Positions 36,286 to 49,492 of a DNA stretch of 64,000 nucleotides are shown piece by piece. Every line of letters starts with the position of its first letter. The first letter of the stretch is position 1. Source of the stretch: Glandiceps talaboti (Eukaryota > Hemichordata > Enteropneusta > Spengelidae); assembly GCF_964340395.1 (NCBI RefSeq), contig NC_135569.1:4980540-5044539 (forward strand). The letters are read 5' to 3'. A program made the translations under genes and the position numbers. The notes beneath the pieces are model-generated. The model searched no databases. It saw only the letters and a list, made by a program, of their open reading frames with translations, and was not told where the DNA came from.

Positions 36286-36731
36286 AAGAAAAAATATCCC
36301 CCTTCTTTGTGATGAACTTCAATTTTTTGTGTAATTTAAATTTCATAAGCGTGTCTTGATATTCGTGTGAGGGCGCTGTCACACAAACATTTTAGCCTAT
36401 GTACAGAGAATCTGGCGTTTGAGATCGAACACTGCTCAGACCACCAAATGTTTGCATGGTCTGGGGTCACTGTAAATGTAACCTGTACACATTAGATGCA
36501 TAAACCACACAATACGCACTATATTCTTACGTATAGTGTACTTTTTCAATAGATTTCTGTAGAAAGTTCAATGCGCTTTGACCTAACCTCCGGCACAATC
36601 ATCACCCATCAAACATTTTTTTCGTGCGAATCAAAATAATTGTTTTCTTGGAACTTTTTGTCATAATTCAACTTAATTTTATACAGGGACAAGAGAATTT
36701 ATCTTTATTTATGAGTCGTGACGAACTTTGG

Positions 36732-36737
36732 AATAAA
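36732..36737 (+). terminator. Polyadenylation signal of the patatin-like gene
   Basis: AATAAA about 450 bases after the stop codon, the first good canonical signal downstream. It gives a plausible 3' UTR end near 36,755. Confidence 0.55.
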
Positions 36738-37559
36738 GCATTCAGAACTTGATTTTCAAATATTTTAAGATTATCATCGAAATGTACCAAAAATTGAAGT
36801 CGCCATAATTCTGTAACAATTGGCACATGTGTGTTTTTGTTCAGAAAACATAACACAGACGTACATACAAGGAAGAACGATTTAAACATATTATTATGAT
36901 AGAAAAAAAAGGATTAAAAAAAATATGCCCATTCCTCGGGACGAGAAGTTGTTTATACTTTAAAGTTTATATACTTCTATTGTAAGGTGTCTGTTGATAA
37001 ACTATTAGTATTAGGCATCAATCTTTTGCAAGCGTACAGTGTCAAAGGTCATGGAGTTGACGCCTCGTAGGGTCAAAGGTCACCCCAGATATGATAATTA
37101 CTCACAGATATGATAATTACTGGGCGCATCTTGGTTATTTGATAAGTCTAATGTGGAAGAAATCTGGTGTTAATCTATACATGCAGTGTAATTTAAGTCT
37201 TAACTGAAGTTACAGATATAAATAACATGTTAAAATATTAACTGACTGTGTGGAGAAGTACAATTTATATTAAGATCAAAGGGTGACATTCCAACTAAAT
37301 TTATACTGGATATTTCCGGATCTACTGATAACATGCACAGATAGTTTTTTTTTTTATTTCTGTATATATGTTTCACACCAGGTTGATATTTTCCAAAACA
37401 AAAGATAAAATTGTACAAAACTAATGTGTTGTAAATTTGATATTACCAAACGTTTTATTGTGGTAGTGTTCAGATGAGAGGGAGAGATAGATTGAGAGAC
37501 TGAGTGACGAGACAGGGAGTGCAAGAGATAGACAGATAGACAACCAAAATATGGTAACT

Positions 37560-37883
<324 letters not shown>

Positions 37884-39499
37884 CCCAAGCCCCGTATCAC
37901 AATGTATCAAGTTGTGATTTCATTCCCAGACATCTCCAATTTCGAAGTTAACATTTTTTCTAATCAATACGTCGAGTTCAAATGATAAATCTCATAGCAT
38001 AGAATTCAACGTGTCGACTCGTGTTTCGTATTTAAAACTATTTTGGTATGACGGCAAAGAATGCCAGGGAGATATCCAGATGTAAAAAGGTGAACAAAGT
38101 TTACAAGTCTGCACAAATCAAAATCTACAGAGATTAAAATTCCTTACAGGCTGTAAATCATGATGATACCGTTTCTCCCTATGTTCCTAAAAATTAACCA
38201 GTACTAAGTGTGAAAGATCAAAGATCGAAGTCCATGACCTTGACTTCAGACAAAAAATGACCGGGTTTCTAACTACGAACTACATGAACTATGATCGCCT
38301 ACAACTGTCGTCTGCAAATATACAAGTTTTCAGTCCATGTAAATCATATCCGTCACTTGAAGGACTTCTCCTCTTAGGGCATGTTGTGTATGCTCAGCCC
38401 CCGTCCCACATATTTCAGACATGTGTCATTTATCAAGTAGTGCCGCATAGTGCAATTTTCACCAGTTTCTGTAAATTACATTTCGAAATATCATGAACTA
38501 TGCTTGTCGAAAGAAACTCGAACTTTGGATTTCCCCGCGCGATAGAGAAGATGACACATAATACCAAAATAACAACAATAAAAAAAATCTTCCCTAAATA
38601 AACCGATATAAATTAATCAATTACGTCATTATTTTACTCTTGACCAATTACGTCATCAAATTTTCTAATGATCTGTCGAGTTCAACTTGCCGCCAACATG
38701 CATGTCGTCTGCAAATGTGCACCCTCTAATGATTAGAACGGCGTAGAAAGCGGTCATTCAAAGTAAAAATAAATCAGAGAAACGAGGGGGGGGGATTATG
38801 AAAAAGTTCTTTTTTTCGTGGGAAACAGATTTGCACTATTTCAATTCTTACCGTTGAATGACGACATAAGGGCCAAACTACATTCTTCAAATAGAGAAAA
38901 ATCTCTTTAGCACAGTTAACTGGTGAGACAGCGTTTGTGGAAACGCGACAATGAAATAAGAGCAGATCCGTGGGTCTCCATTAGAGCAACGTATTGTTTT
39001 CATCTGAACCACACACTGTCTTCTGTCCGCTGAATATTTTTGGCGCCAAATATTTGTTGTCATTTTTTTTCTATTGTAACATATATGAAATTAATTTTAG
39101 ACTCAAACCATAGAAATATATCTGAGTGAATATCTATCACCAAAAGTTTGGTTTAATGATAACCAAAGTAAAAAATATAGAAGTTGAAGTGGGGGTTTGA
39201 TATTTGTTCCAATATGTCTGACAGCAAGGGTCTTAGCCGAACGCAGGTCTGTCTGTCAGCACCAGTAGGTCAGTGGGACGACATATTTCACATGATATGT
39301 GGTTCATAAATTCAGCGGTAATTCGTAGTCATTTTCTCGGTAGTGTTGATAGATGGAAAATTAGCATGAGGTAAAATAAACAATCGGTGTCAGAGAAATA
39401 TTTCTTTTCTTTCTCATATTTCCTATAAGCTGACAGTATCTGTAACACCATGGGGTCAAGTACCTCTAACGGGAAATATTAGAGAAATGCTAATTTACA

Positions 39500-39596
39500 T
39501 GCGTCTGTCTGTCTGTCTATTCGTGTATCCACCCACCCACTACCTGTTTGCATATCCATCCATCCATCCATCCATCCGTGCATGTGTGCATGCATG

Positions 39597-39630
<34 letters not shown>

Positions 39631-39790
39631 CACGCACATACACACACATACATACATACATACATACATACATACATACATACATACATACACACATACA
39701 TACATACATACACACACATACATACATACATACATACATACACACACACATACATACATACATACATACATACATACATACATACATACA
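39500..39790. repeat. Compound microsatellite (CTGT)(CCAT)(CA)(CATA)
   Basis: Successive blocks: short CTGT, CCATn (39556-39576), CAn (39600-39627) and CATAn with CACA interruptions to 39790. The block order resembles the array at 26745-27211. Confidence 0.95.
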
Positions 39791-40548
39791 TGCAAAATCT
39801 GACGTGGTGAAAGTGGCTAATATGTACCTCTATTTCGATCGCTATAGTGTTAAAAGGTTTTCGATGTTTTTTTTTTGTTCGACGTGATCGCCGCCTTGGC
39901 TATCACCCGGAACAAAACAAACGACACATAGCGATGGGAGTGGATGTAAATAAAGACATCTAGCCACTTTCATCACATCAGATTTTAATCAGATTGACCT
40001 TTCTCTAAATTGAAGCATTTGCTTTATGGTGATGTAAAAATAAAAAAAGATAAATAAATACTTTTAAATGTGATTTCTGATATCAACTTAATTAATCACA
40101 ACATTCATGTATTGTCTTGTCGAAATCCATTATGACTAGAAATGTCTTTGACCTCAGCTAGAAGTATGACATAGTCAACACCAAAACTAGAAATGGCAAT
40201 GCCCCACTGATTTCCTCTACTGTTTCATAATCGTATACTTGATATATGTGGTTTGTGATGTCGTCACAATCACATGTTTAATATGACTCTACTATCGGAA
40301 TGTGATGGCAGGTCATAATATTCATCAATCCATTTCCCGGTCAAGCCCTGTCTTATTGGATAAAACATATGCCAGGAATTTCATATATTTCCAAGTAGCC
40401 ATTCCGTCAAATTACTGGTAAATTGATATAATAATAAACAGAACGCCTCCTACGCCAAAGTAATTTGAATGTAGCAATGGTCATTGACGTCAACATAATA
40501 TCACTGACACAGACATCTCCACCGTCGTCGTCATCTGTAACCCCTCCT

Positions 40549-40556
40549 CCTCCTCC

Positions 40557-40621
<65 letters not shown>

Positions 40622-40730
40622 TCAACCACTCCCACCAGCAGCACCACCCGCACCACCACCAACACCAACACCAACAGCATCACCCGTACCAGCACCAGCA
40701 CCATTAGCGCCTCCATTATCATCATTATGA
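40549..40730. repeat. (CAT)n followed by impure CAC/CAG-rich repeat
   Basis: Pure CAT triplets at about 40557-40620, then a degenerate CACCA/CAGCA tract. The poly-His and poly-Met open frames derive from it. Confidence 0.93.
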
Positions 40731-42009
40731 AATAAATAATGGAATCATCGACACCATTATCCACCCAAAACTAGCAGACAACCAACACCACGCATTACTC
40801 TTCATTGAACACACTCTCATTACACTAGAACATGTAGAAGGTGTGCCATCAACTACGGAAAGCCCCTACCTTGGATCACTTTTAAACGTAGAGGGCGTGA
40901 TTTAACATTTCTGAAAATCAAACATAGTGCACTCGAAGAAGCTCGAAAATGTATGAAACGATCGGATTGCAAAGTCGACACACCTATATCTTTCATGACC
41001 CAGAGACAAGATCCTCATTGGTCACAATACTTCTATAACTTTTACAGTTGATGAGGTGTAAAAGAAGTAAATGAAGACAATTTTGTGATTCAGAAGTAGA
41101 CAAACACAATATACAGACTGTGCTGTTATAGGCTGAAATGACATCGTTTCTCTCTGGAATGTGATTGTTAAAAAAGGGAAAGAGAAAATACTATGGCAAG
41201 AAAATCTACATGGAAATGGAAGTAAATTGTCATAATTTCACATTTTTGCATGTAAAAAATGTTTAGGGTCGGCGGGTTAAACTAGGGTCGTCGGATTTGG
41301 CCTACGAACACGTGCTAATGTCAACTTGACATTAGCTTATTCTCCAGTTAGAGAGAACTTGACAATCACTCGTGAAAAAGTTCATGACATGCTACTTTCA
41401 CGAACAATGACTACTTTTACATACGTGTCAGACCACCATCATCATCATAGTGGTCTTGGCATACGTATACACCTGAAATAATTTGCATACAAGCAAGACA
41501 CACACAACAAGTGCTTGTTAGAATTATGTATTTACTGTGTTAATAATTAGATCAATGTTACAATCACCTGATGACGTCGATTGTCAAGGTGTGAATTGGT
41601 CAATTGTATTGCAGGTACACACGCCAGGAATCTCGAGCTAAGTCAGAAGCATATAGGGGTTGGTAATCCGGAAAACAATAGTGTATATTTGCATTGAAGT
41701 ATCACCTACGATATTAGCATGTAGACGTGAAAATAGAAACACAAAGGTGTACTACCCGTACAATAGCAATACACGTAGCAAATAAGAGAAATAACCAAGA
41801 ACTTTCGCGCCAAAAGTATTAGATCTAACAATTCGTGTTTGACCATAATTTTTTTTATCCTTTTGACGAGAATCCCATAAATTATTGTTATTTATGAGTT
41901 GGAAGCAAAATATGAATTTTAAAGTTGCACAAGCTGAGTTTGTATACTTTTTACTCAAGTAAAAATACTTAAATAAAACCATATTCCAGTATAATGTTAA
42001 TGTTGATGC

Positions 42010-42260
42010 ATGTCTTCTATATCATTACAATTATTTTTTGGTATTATTAGAAGAGTTGATTGCAAAGAACGGATTTCTGAACATTTTTGATACGTATGAT
42101 AAATTACGTCATCGGATCGTTTATGAGTTTAGTCAGTTGCAAGTGATGGTTAAATGTACTCCAGTAAGTAGAATACTGTGTGTACCCTTTAAAATATGCA
42201 GCAAAAACTACGCCTTAATATGTATAAACTACAACTTATGCCCCTTTAACTTTAAAATTT
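42010..42260 (+). repeat. Dispersed repeat, copy B
   Basis: Partner of 29150-29400 in inverted orientation, about 12.6 kb away. Shared words include AAATTACGTCATCGGAT and GTTGCAAGTGATGGTTAAAT, and CAGTAAGTAGAA. Neither copy keeps a long frame. Confidence 0.75.
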
Positions 42261-44659
42261 TTTATTTGTAATTTTTTAAAAAGTGAAAATAGAACCTAGG
42301 TAAAAAAAAAAGTTACATTTAAAAAATATAACTCGTGTCATTCTTTTACCTTTAATCCCATTGATGAAAGTGGTTTACACTTGGAGGAACGGGGATTGAC
42401 ACATTTAACACATTTCACAAGCACTGCTCATTCCATGTTAGTGTTCATTGGCTCTGTTTGATACAACCACACACAGAAACCATTAAGAAACTGCTACACT
42501 TTAAGGTAGCAAAGGTTGCTATTTTTGCTACATCTAAACATTGACATGCCAACGTCTATGGAGTAAACGGAATACATACTGCAACTAGATGCAGACTGTG
42601 ACACAGGTGCCTATATTTTGATGTCTGCATTTAACCGGATTACAGTGCACATATATAGTTCATTACATTTAGACAAAATATCGCAAGAAACTAGAGTCAA
42701 TCTTGTATGTGTAGCTTCTTATCGATTTCTGCACGGTTATGTCAAACATAGCCAGTAAACACTAATGTGAACAGGCTGTACTTCATAGGAAACATAGAGG
42801 AGCAGGATAACGAAAACTAAATCTGACAATTTAAATGCTATTACGTTTTCATGCAACAACTGCCCTCAACGTGCTGCTGCCTATGTTGCAACAAAGTTGA
42901 GACAAATGTACATTTTGGTTCCAAGAATGCTCATGAGATTGCAATTCACACGAACTTCAAGTTAAATGTCTTAAATTTCAAGCCAATTCACACATCACCC
43001 AAGGTCATTGTCAAGGCGCGTGGGCCCAATTATCAGAGGAAACGTTGTATTACAATGTCCCCGTACATTGCTGTATAGTGGGAGTCTACTCCTTATTACG
43101 CTCATGCTAATTTCCTTTAAATTATCCAATCAATTTGTTCCATTTTAAATCATGAATATTAATGAGCATGCATCAACAAAGATACAATTGTCTAATTATC
43201 TTTTGTTGTTGACTAATAATTAAGTCTTGAATGTTTCCAAAGAACAATTGGAGTCGTGGTCAGTCGACAAATGTAATCAATGGCTTTGAACATGGTCAAC
43301 AAAAATGCAGTTTCTTCGCTTTTTTTTATAGAAAAAATAAATAAAACAGGTTGGTAGAGAGAGTTATTTGGACTACAAGTCAATATTGACAATTTAAGTT
43401 TGTAAAGGACAGTTTTATCTACTTTTCCACTGTGACAGTCACTTTCTCGCTACTCGTCACAACAGCACGGTTAGCATTGTCTTTCTCTAAGCTCTCTGAG
43501 GCGTACGTAATCCCATGCAGTTTGCTCACCAGTGCATTAAACGCTAATGTTAAGAATTCACATAAGTGGCATTTCTGGGATCTCCACACATCGATACGTG
43601 GGATAGGAGGGGCATTGAGTAATAAAGGTGTGCAGTAGAGTCAACGCTGTGTGAACAGGAGAGGATGACGCAGCGTCTACACTATTCAAGTACAAGGATG
43701 ATCATGAGCGCAAACCATACGTCATAAACTTTTCCACATACCATAGTAACAAATCTAACTTAGTACACCATAGGTTCTACTTCTACTCAAAAAACGCGCC
43801 AATTGAAATTGACGACACACTTGAACAGAGGAATTTGAAACACGGTGAGTAAACTTTTATTGATAAGAAAACAAAATCTAAAACTAAGGCGAATGGGATT
43901 GACAAAGGACCCTTCATCATAGAAAAACATGTTAGCAGGACAGTCACGTAAAAGTTGTCAAAGTTTGATATGTTAGCGGGACTCTGTCACTACGGGTCAG
44001 AACCAAGTCGATGACATCAACATGGTCCTACGATTTTAAGTTCTCGGTACTTGTCTTCAGCATCAGAGTATATGTTATTTCAATTATTTTATTGGTCTTT
44101 TTGTTATTTTAGCATTTGTAGTTATGTGTAATGTTTTAAAAAGGCAAGTTTTTTTCTTCTCAAATTACATCGGTTTGTACGTACGTCACTCCCCCTGTCA
44201 GATACTGGGATTGTCATCAAGTATAACCCAAGCCAACCAAGGAGACATAACCTGTCAATTCGGGTGTTCTCAATCTACTCGCGGAGGCGGATGTGTCATT
44301 GCTAGATTTCATTGAAACATTCCGTCAAGTCCTTGAAAATAATGGATAGTAGCTATAAAGAGTCTTTTCTATCGTCCCTGAGGACACTGACCGCGATTCT
44401 GCCACGGAGGAAACTTAGATGACTGCGTAAACAAAATAATTAGTGTCGAGAGAACGTGGTACGAGATACTTTCCTGGAGACAAAACACACTGTATACACG
44501 GTATCAACAAGTGGTGGGTGTTTTGGACTTGAAAAAAGTTTTTCTTTCCAATGCACCCTCGTGACCCTACAACTGTATGTCACTCATTGTTGTCGCGTTT
44601 ATTTGTGGCCTGTTTTCGCGCTAAATGAGGGAGTAATTACTCATGTGTGCAGAACGTAA

Positions 44660-45103
44660 ACCTATATAGTGTCTAGGGTGTACACGACTCGACTAGAGGC
44701 CGACACTTTGTACACAGGTGAGGAGTTTCACTACGCTTCGGTGAGAGTACACAATCTCGCAGTGACTGTTTTTACAGTTTTGTTGATGTTTTCTAAACTT
44801 CCTTTCAAGAGAGAGTTCTAAATTTGAAACTCGACGCCGTTAACGACTTTTATTTAGTCTTTGTCTTTATTCATCTTTGTTGTTTTTGTTCTCTTTTGTA
44901 GCAAACTGCCTTCATGTAATCACATCTGCGGGTGACTGCTGCCACGATAGAGTACTACCCGCTTAAAACTCCAACGGATTCAGACTCCACTGTCACAACA
45001 ACATTTTCCTGACTTCACCACCTTACTGTTATTCCCTAAAAGCAATATTTATCATCACTACGAAGGAAAAATATGGTCCATCAGACTGTTGATCGCCACC
45101 CTG
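44660..45103 (+). other. Candidate 5' UTR exon/promoter region of the GPCR gene
   Basis: CTATATAG (44661-44668) is TATA-like. About 430 bases downstream is a strong donor, CCCTG then GTAAGT, at 45104. An ATG at 45073 would be upstream of this donor. Splicing to acceptors such as CACAG (ending 46514) would put it in a frame that soon stops, so the exon would be non-coding or carry a uORF. No direct proof links it to the GPCR. Confidence 0.3.
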
Positions 45104-46522
45104 GTAAGTACCACGAGTCTGGCTATTGTCACTGTAAAGCACTGTCGCGTGCCATTTTCCATGTGAATGTTAGACAGCATAAATTAATTTCTTTTTTTTT
45201 TCGTCTCTGAAATCTACAACTAATTCCAAATATGGAACAATGACATTTGAAACATACATGTACCAGAAATCGACACGATATCACTCTCTCATAAGTCACA
45301 ACATATGTTCTGTTTACATCACATGTGTAACATAGAGTTTACTTAGCGTCTGAACTCTATATTTTCCCCCGTCCTCCCTTGAATGAACATCGACCGATCT
45401 GCCTTATACAGTAATATTTCACTTTCTTGAGTGATCTGGGCAGACATCCATGGGTTTGACTGTTTCCTACAGTTTTTTTTTGTTTACAACTAGAGTATAC
45501 AGATATAGGGCCATGTGTCATGCCTTTATAGTGGTGTACATGAGAGCTTTCTTTGTTCACTCTCTCTCTTTGTCTGCCATGAAAAACGGTCTACAGAGTT
45601 GGACAAAGAACACGTAGAAAAGTGCAGAGTGACACATTTGGTGCGTATACACAAATCAGGGAAAGATCAAACTGCAAAGTTGCACTGTGCACGACAAAAT
45701 GGCGCTATTGCCATTGAGAGTTGTTAGTTTCATACCACGTTATTGCATGTAGTATATTCCAATCACACATAAATTGCTATACATATTAGCACTTATATGA
45801 TTGGGTTTTTTTTTCCGATGACGTCATCCTTGAGTGAAGACCTAACCATGTCTCTCAACCAATTTGCTGGAAAGTCATTCAGTTCTGAAGTACAGAAATG
45901 TACACGTAATTTTACTGTCATCCGTTTCCGATTTGCTGCGGAAAAGTGGCGCGAAATTACAGCTGACGACTTATAGGGGATACACAAAAGGCTTGCGAAC
46001 AAAACGAATACATAACCACTATAGTGCGTAGTTTTAGTCTCACTGTTATGTAAAGAGTGAAAGATTCGCCGGGGAGTGTTTCAAGCTTATTCAAATATCA
46101 TCTTCTTTGCCGAAATCAACCATTCCGATACTTATACTTTGGTGTCTGAAATTGTCATACCTTTATATTAACAATGCAAGTAAACCGTTGCTATGGAAAC
46201 TAGAAATAGTAGTAGGTATTACCACAGTCGCTAGTCCCTCTAGAGGGTCGTAAACAATGGCATAAACAGCTAAGTACAGAAAATGTTAACATTTTTCAAC
46301 TTGAACTTCAAGACACTTTTTAATAGTATTGATGTTTAGGAATTGTGATGTGCAGAATAAAAATGAGCAAATTTCATTTCAACTCGAAAGTCAGCGCAAC
46401 TTATATTTTTGTTCAGAAATTAAAAGAACTAAAAACAATGATCCGTCTCTGTAAGTATTTTACATTCCTAACGATTGTTATTAATCTGTTTTTAGGTCAT
46501 GACGTCATTTCACAGGACATGA

Positions 46523-46717
46523 ATGCAAGATACTATTAAAGTGCCTGTGAAGCCAAGACCTGATTGTAATGCGTGGAAACCCATTCACATTAATTTAACG
46601 CCCAAATCTGTCACTGTAAAATTGAGTTATAGTTTCCAAAATGGCGGACTTTCTCCAAAACAGAAGTACTACGGCTTACTCAACGCAGGGAACGACTCAA
46701 ATTTTTACCACGCATAA
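46523..46717 (+). promoter_or_regulatory. Possible overlapping uORF at the GPCR start
   Basis: An ATG at 46523 opens a 64-codon frame that overlaps the GPCR start codon at 46641 in another frame. If the mRNA begins upstream of it, scanning ribosomes would meet it first. The frame shows no family resemblance. Confidence 0.3.
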
Positions 46718-47585
46718 TATCTTGGAAGTTGAAACGAGTGATATGGTATTATTAAATCCAAGCAACGGTACAGAAGATGGAGACGATATTGTTGCAGATG
46801 CAACTGGAATGGGTATTTCCTTAGCTGTGATAGATTTGATTCTTGTAATCGGCAACCTTTTAACGATTTTTGTAATCAGTCGTTTCAAGCCAAAGGCAGT
46901 GCCTGATATACTGGTTACTGCACTTGCTGTTTCGGATTTACTAACAGGTGTTCTTCCAGTACCTGTAGCAGTGTACGCCTACCTCACTCCTTGGGATTTC
47001 TCCCAAAATACATCACTTTGTAACTTTTTTGGATGGGTATCTTTTACTACAAATAGTGGCTCTATGTTCATTTTGACTCTGATGGCGGTGGACCGTTACC
47101 TAGCAATCTGTAGACCGTTCTTTTACAAATCTAAAGTAACCGTTAGGAGGACGATATTTGTCTGCATCGGAGGACTTCTAGCTTCGTCTTTACTGGCATC
47201 GGTTCCTCTTCTATCGTCAGAACACATGATTTCGTCCGGGACGCATCACGCATACTGCCATTTCGACTACGGGACGACTTCAGCTGCATCCACTGCCTAC
47301 GCGACCACCGTTCTCATCATTGGTTACCTGTTTATGCTCGTAGTTCTCTTTTGTTATATCTCGGCTATATGCACCCTCAGGAAGTTTATATCCAGGAGAA
47401 AACACATGTCACGGAGACTTTCAGAGATTTCTGAGGAGATACCGGAATTGACGCGAAGCCCTGGTTTCCATGGAAACCACGGATCACCAAACTCACAGGA
47501 AAGGTGTCTTAAACTGGAGGCTATGTTTACAAGAATGAGCTGGGTGTTATTAATGGTTTATTGGATTACATGGACACCTTTATTG
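46641..47585 (+). CDS. Class A GPCR, prostanoid-receptor-like, exon 1 (TM1-TM6)
   Basis: 315 codons ending in phase 0 at a GTAAGT donor. An in-frame TGA lies 15 bases upstream of the ATG (context AAAATGG). Sequons are N7, N42 and N123. Helices by eye: TM1 57-80 (GN71), TM2 90-113 (SD99), TM3 128-150 with DRY 151-153, TM4 171-191, TM5 217-245 and TM6 300-315 with TWTP. C127 and C206 can form the TM3-ECL2 disulfide. The DRYLAICRPFFYKSKVT segment recalls ERYLAINHAYFYSH of EP4. The TAYATTVLIIGYL helix and the HHAYCHFDYG loop resemble the corresponding parts of EP4. It is an inferred plasma-membrane receptor coupling to G proteins; the ligand is unproven. An open frame runs on past the donor only through GA repeats. 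Confidence 0.88.
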
Positions 47586-47635
47586 GTAAGTGTACTTAGA
47601 AGAGATTATTATATATGGAATCAACCTCCTAATGC

Positions 47636-47845
<210 letters not shown>

Positions 47846-48217
47846 TTATGGCAAGTAAGACGCAAAACTCTAGTATATCCTTTGTTCATTACACATCAAA
47901 ACCAACTATTCATTTACATAATATTTGATTGATAACGCTTTCAAGGTCACCCGAGTAAGAATTGAAACATATCTTTGTCAAAGGCCATGAAATGAATATT
48001 ATCAACATCATATATATATATAATCCGTCATTCATATTACCTCGATATTTCATCATTTATTCTAAGTAGTAGTTACAGAGGTCAGTTCATTCAATACGGC
48101 AGTAAATTAATTTACAATTGTTGCCATGGCAAAGGAGCTTTTAACTCATTTATCATAGTATGGCAAGTGGTCACTAACAAAGTGTGTAAATATAGACACA
48201 CACAACCACTCATACAC

Positions 48218-48244
48218 ATCTACATACATACATACATACATACA

Positions 48245-48276
<32 letters not shown>

Positions 48277-48329
48277 CATACATACATACATACATACATA
48301 CATACATACATACATACATACATACATAC
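48218..48329. repeat. (CATA)n microsatellite
   Basis: About 110 bases of CATA units with one TATACA variant. Confidence 0.97.
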
Positions 48330-49415
48330 ACATTAAATGGTAAGTAGAATTTCCTATTTCAATTATTGAAATCAATAACCCATTATGTAGAATCTACCCA
48401 TAAGTGTGTTTACTATGCATACGACATAACACTAAATATTGCATGACTGAAATGTATCAAACTGTGAAAAGTTATGGCCCCAGGCTAGACTTAAACAATG
48501 TAAAATCGATACCCAAATCTCTTAATCCACGTTACATTTCACACATCCAGAGTGAACAGACTCTTGGCAATTTCCCAAAAATTCTTCCCAAAGAAAAATA
48601 AAATATGAAATGAAAACTTTAAATTTTCAAATATCGTTGTTGGTCACATTAAATACAAATTGTATTATTTTTAACCCACCCCCCAAATATATCATTTTAA
48701 ATTTTTTGCCATACATGATCGTCAGGTACCACTGTTGTAAACTCTCAGGCCTGCTACTCGTCTATGAGATGTTGGTTGCTTACGTCACAGATCTAAAAGT
48801 GAATAACATGCAACATAAAAGTTCCAGAAGAAATAAAGTCATGATTTTTTTCTGTTGCTACTTAGCCGTGTGTCTGAGTCAAAATGAACGAAACACAACT
48901 CAATCTGACTCACTGTCTACCCTGTCACTGATAATTACAGGGTCTTTGGTAGAAAGTAAGAATAGAAATAAAGGTGTAAATCGCCCCGGGGGAGGAAAGT
49001 CAGTGGACAATTTAAGACCGTCCCCTCACAGCAGGAGAAAGTGAAAGGTCGCCGATAAGTCATATGTTTAGCGGTATATGACTAGTTAAACATAGTGTAT
49101 TTCTGAGTAGCTTAGTACACTAGCAGTAGATACAACACGGCTCTTTACTGAGAGGAAAACTTGATTCTTGGACATGCCAAAAAATAATGAGTATATTTGG
49201 AAAAATAACTGTAGTCAGTACTTGGCACAATTAGATTATGATCTGGGACTTGACAAGTGTATAACCTTGAATTTGAGTTGAAGACAGACATGTCCAGGGT
49301 GTCAATATTGAACAAATTTTCATATAGAATTTTGATATCTTTTCGATGATACATGGGTGGCGGATTAATTTTGCGACAGAAATAAACAATCAGAAACTTC
49401 TAAAGAAAGAAAAAC

Positions 49416-49427
49416 ACCACCACCACC

Positions 49428-49476
<49 letters not shown>

Positions 49477-49492
49477 GCAACAACAACAACAA
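49416..49492. repeat. (CAC)n-(CAA)n trinucleotide repeat
   Basis: CAC triplets, then CAA triplets with one CAG. The poly-His/poly-Gln frame is not supported as coding. Confidence 0.93.

Noticed and set aside
40465-40764. Poly-His / poly-Met open frames
   Set aside because: They derive from the CAT/CAC trinucleotide repeat; no gene context.
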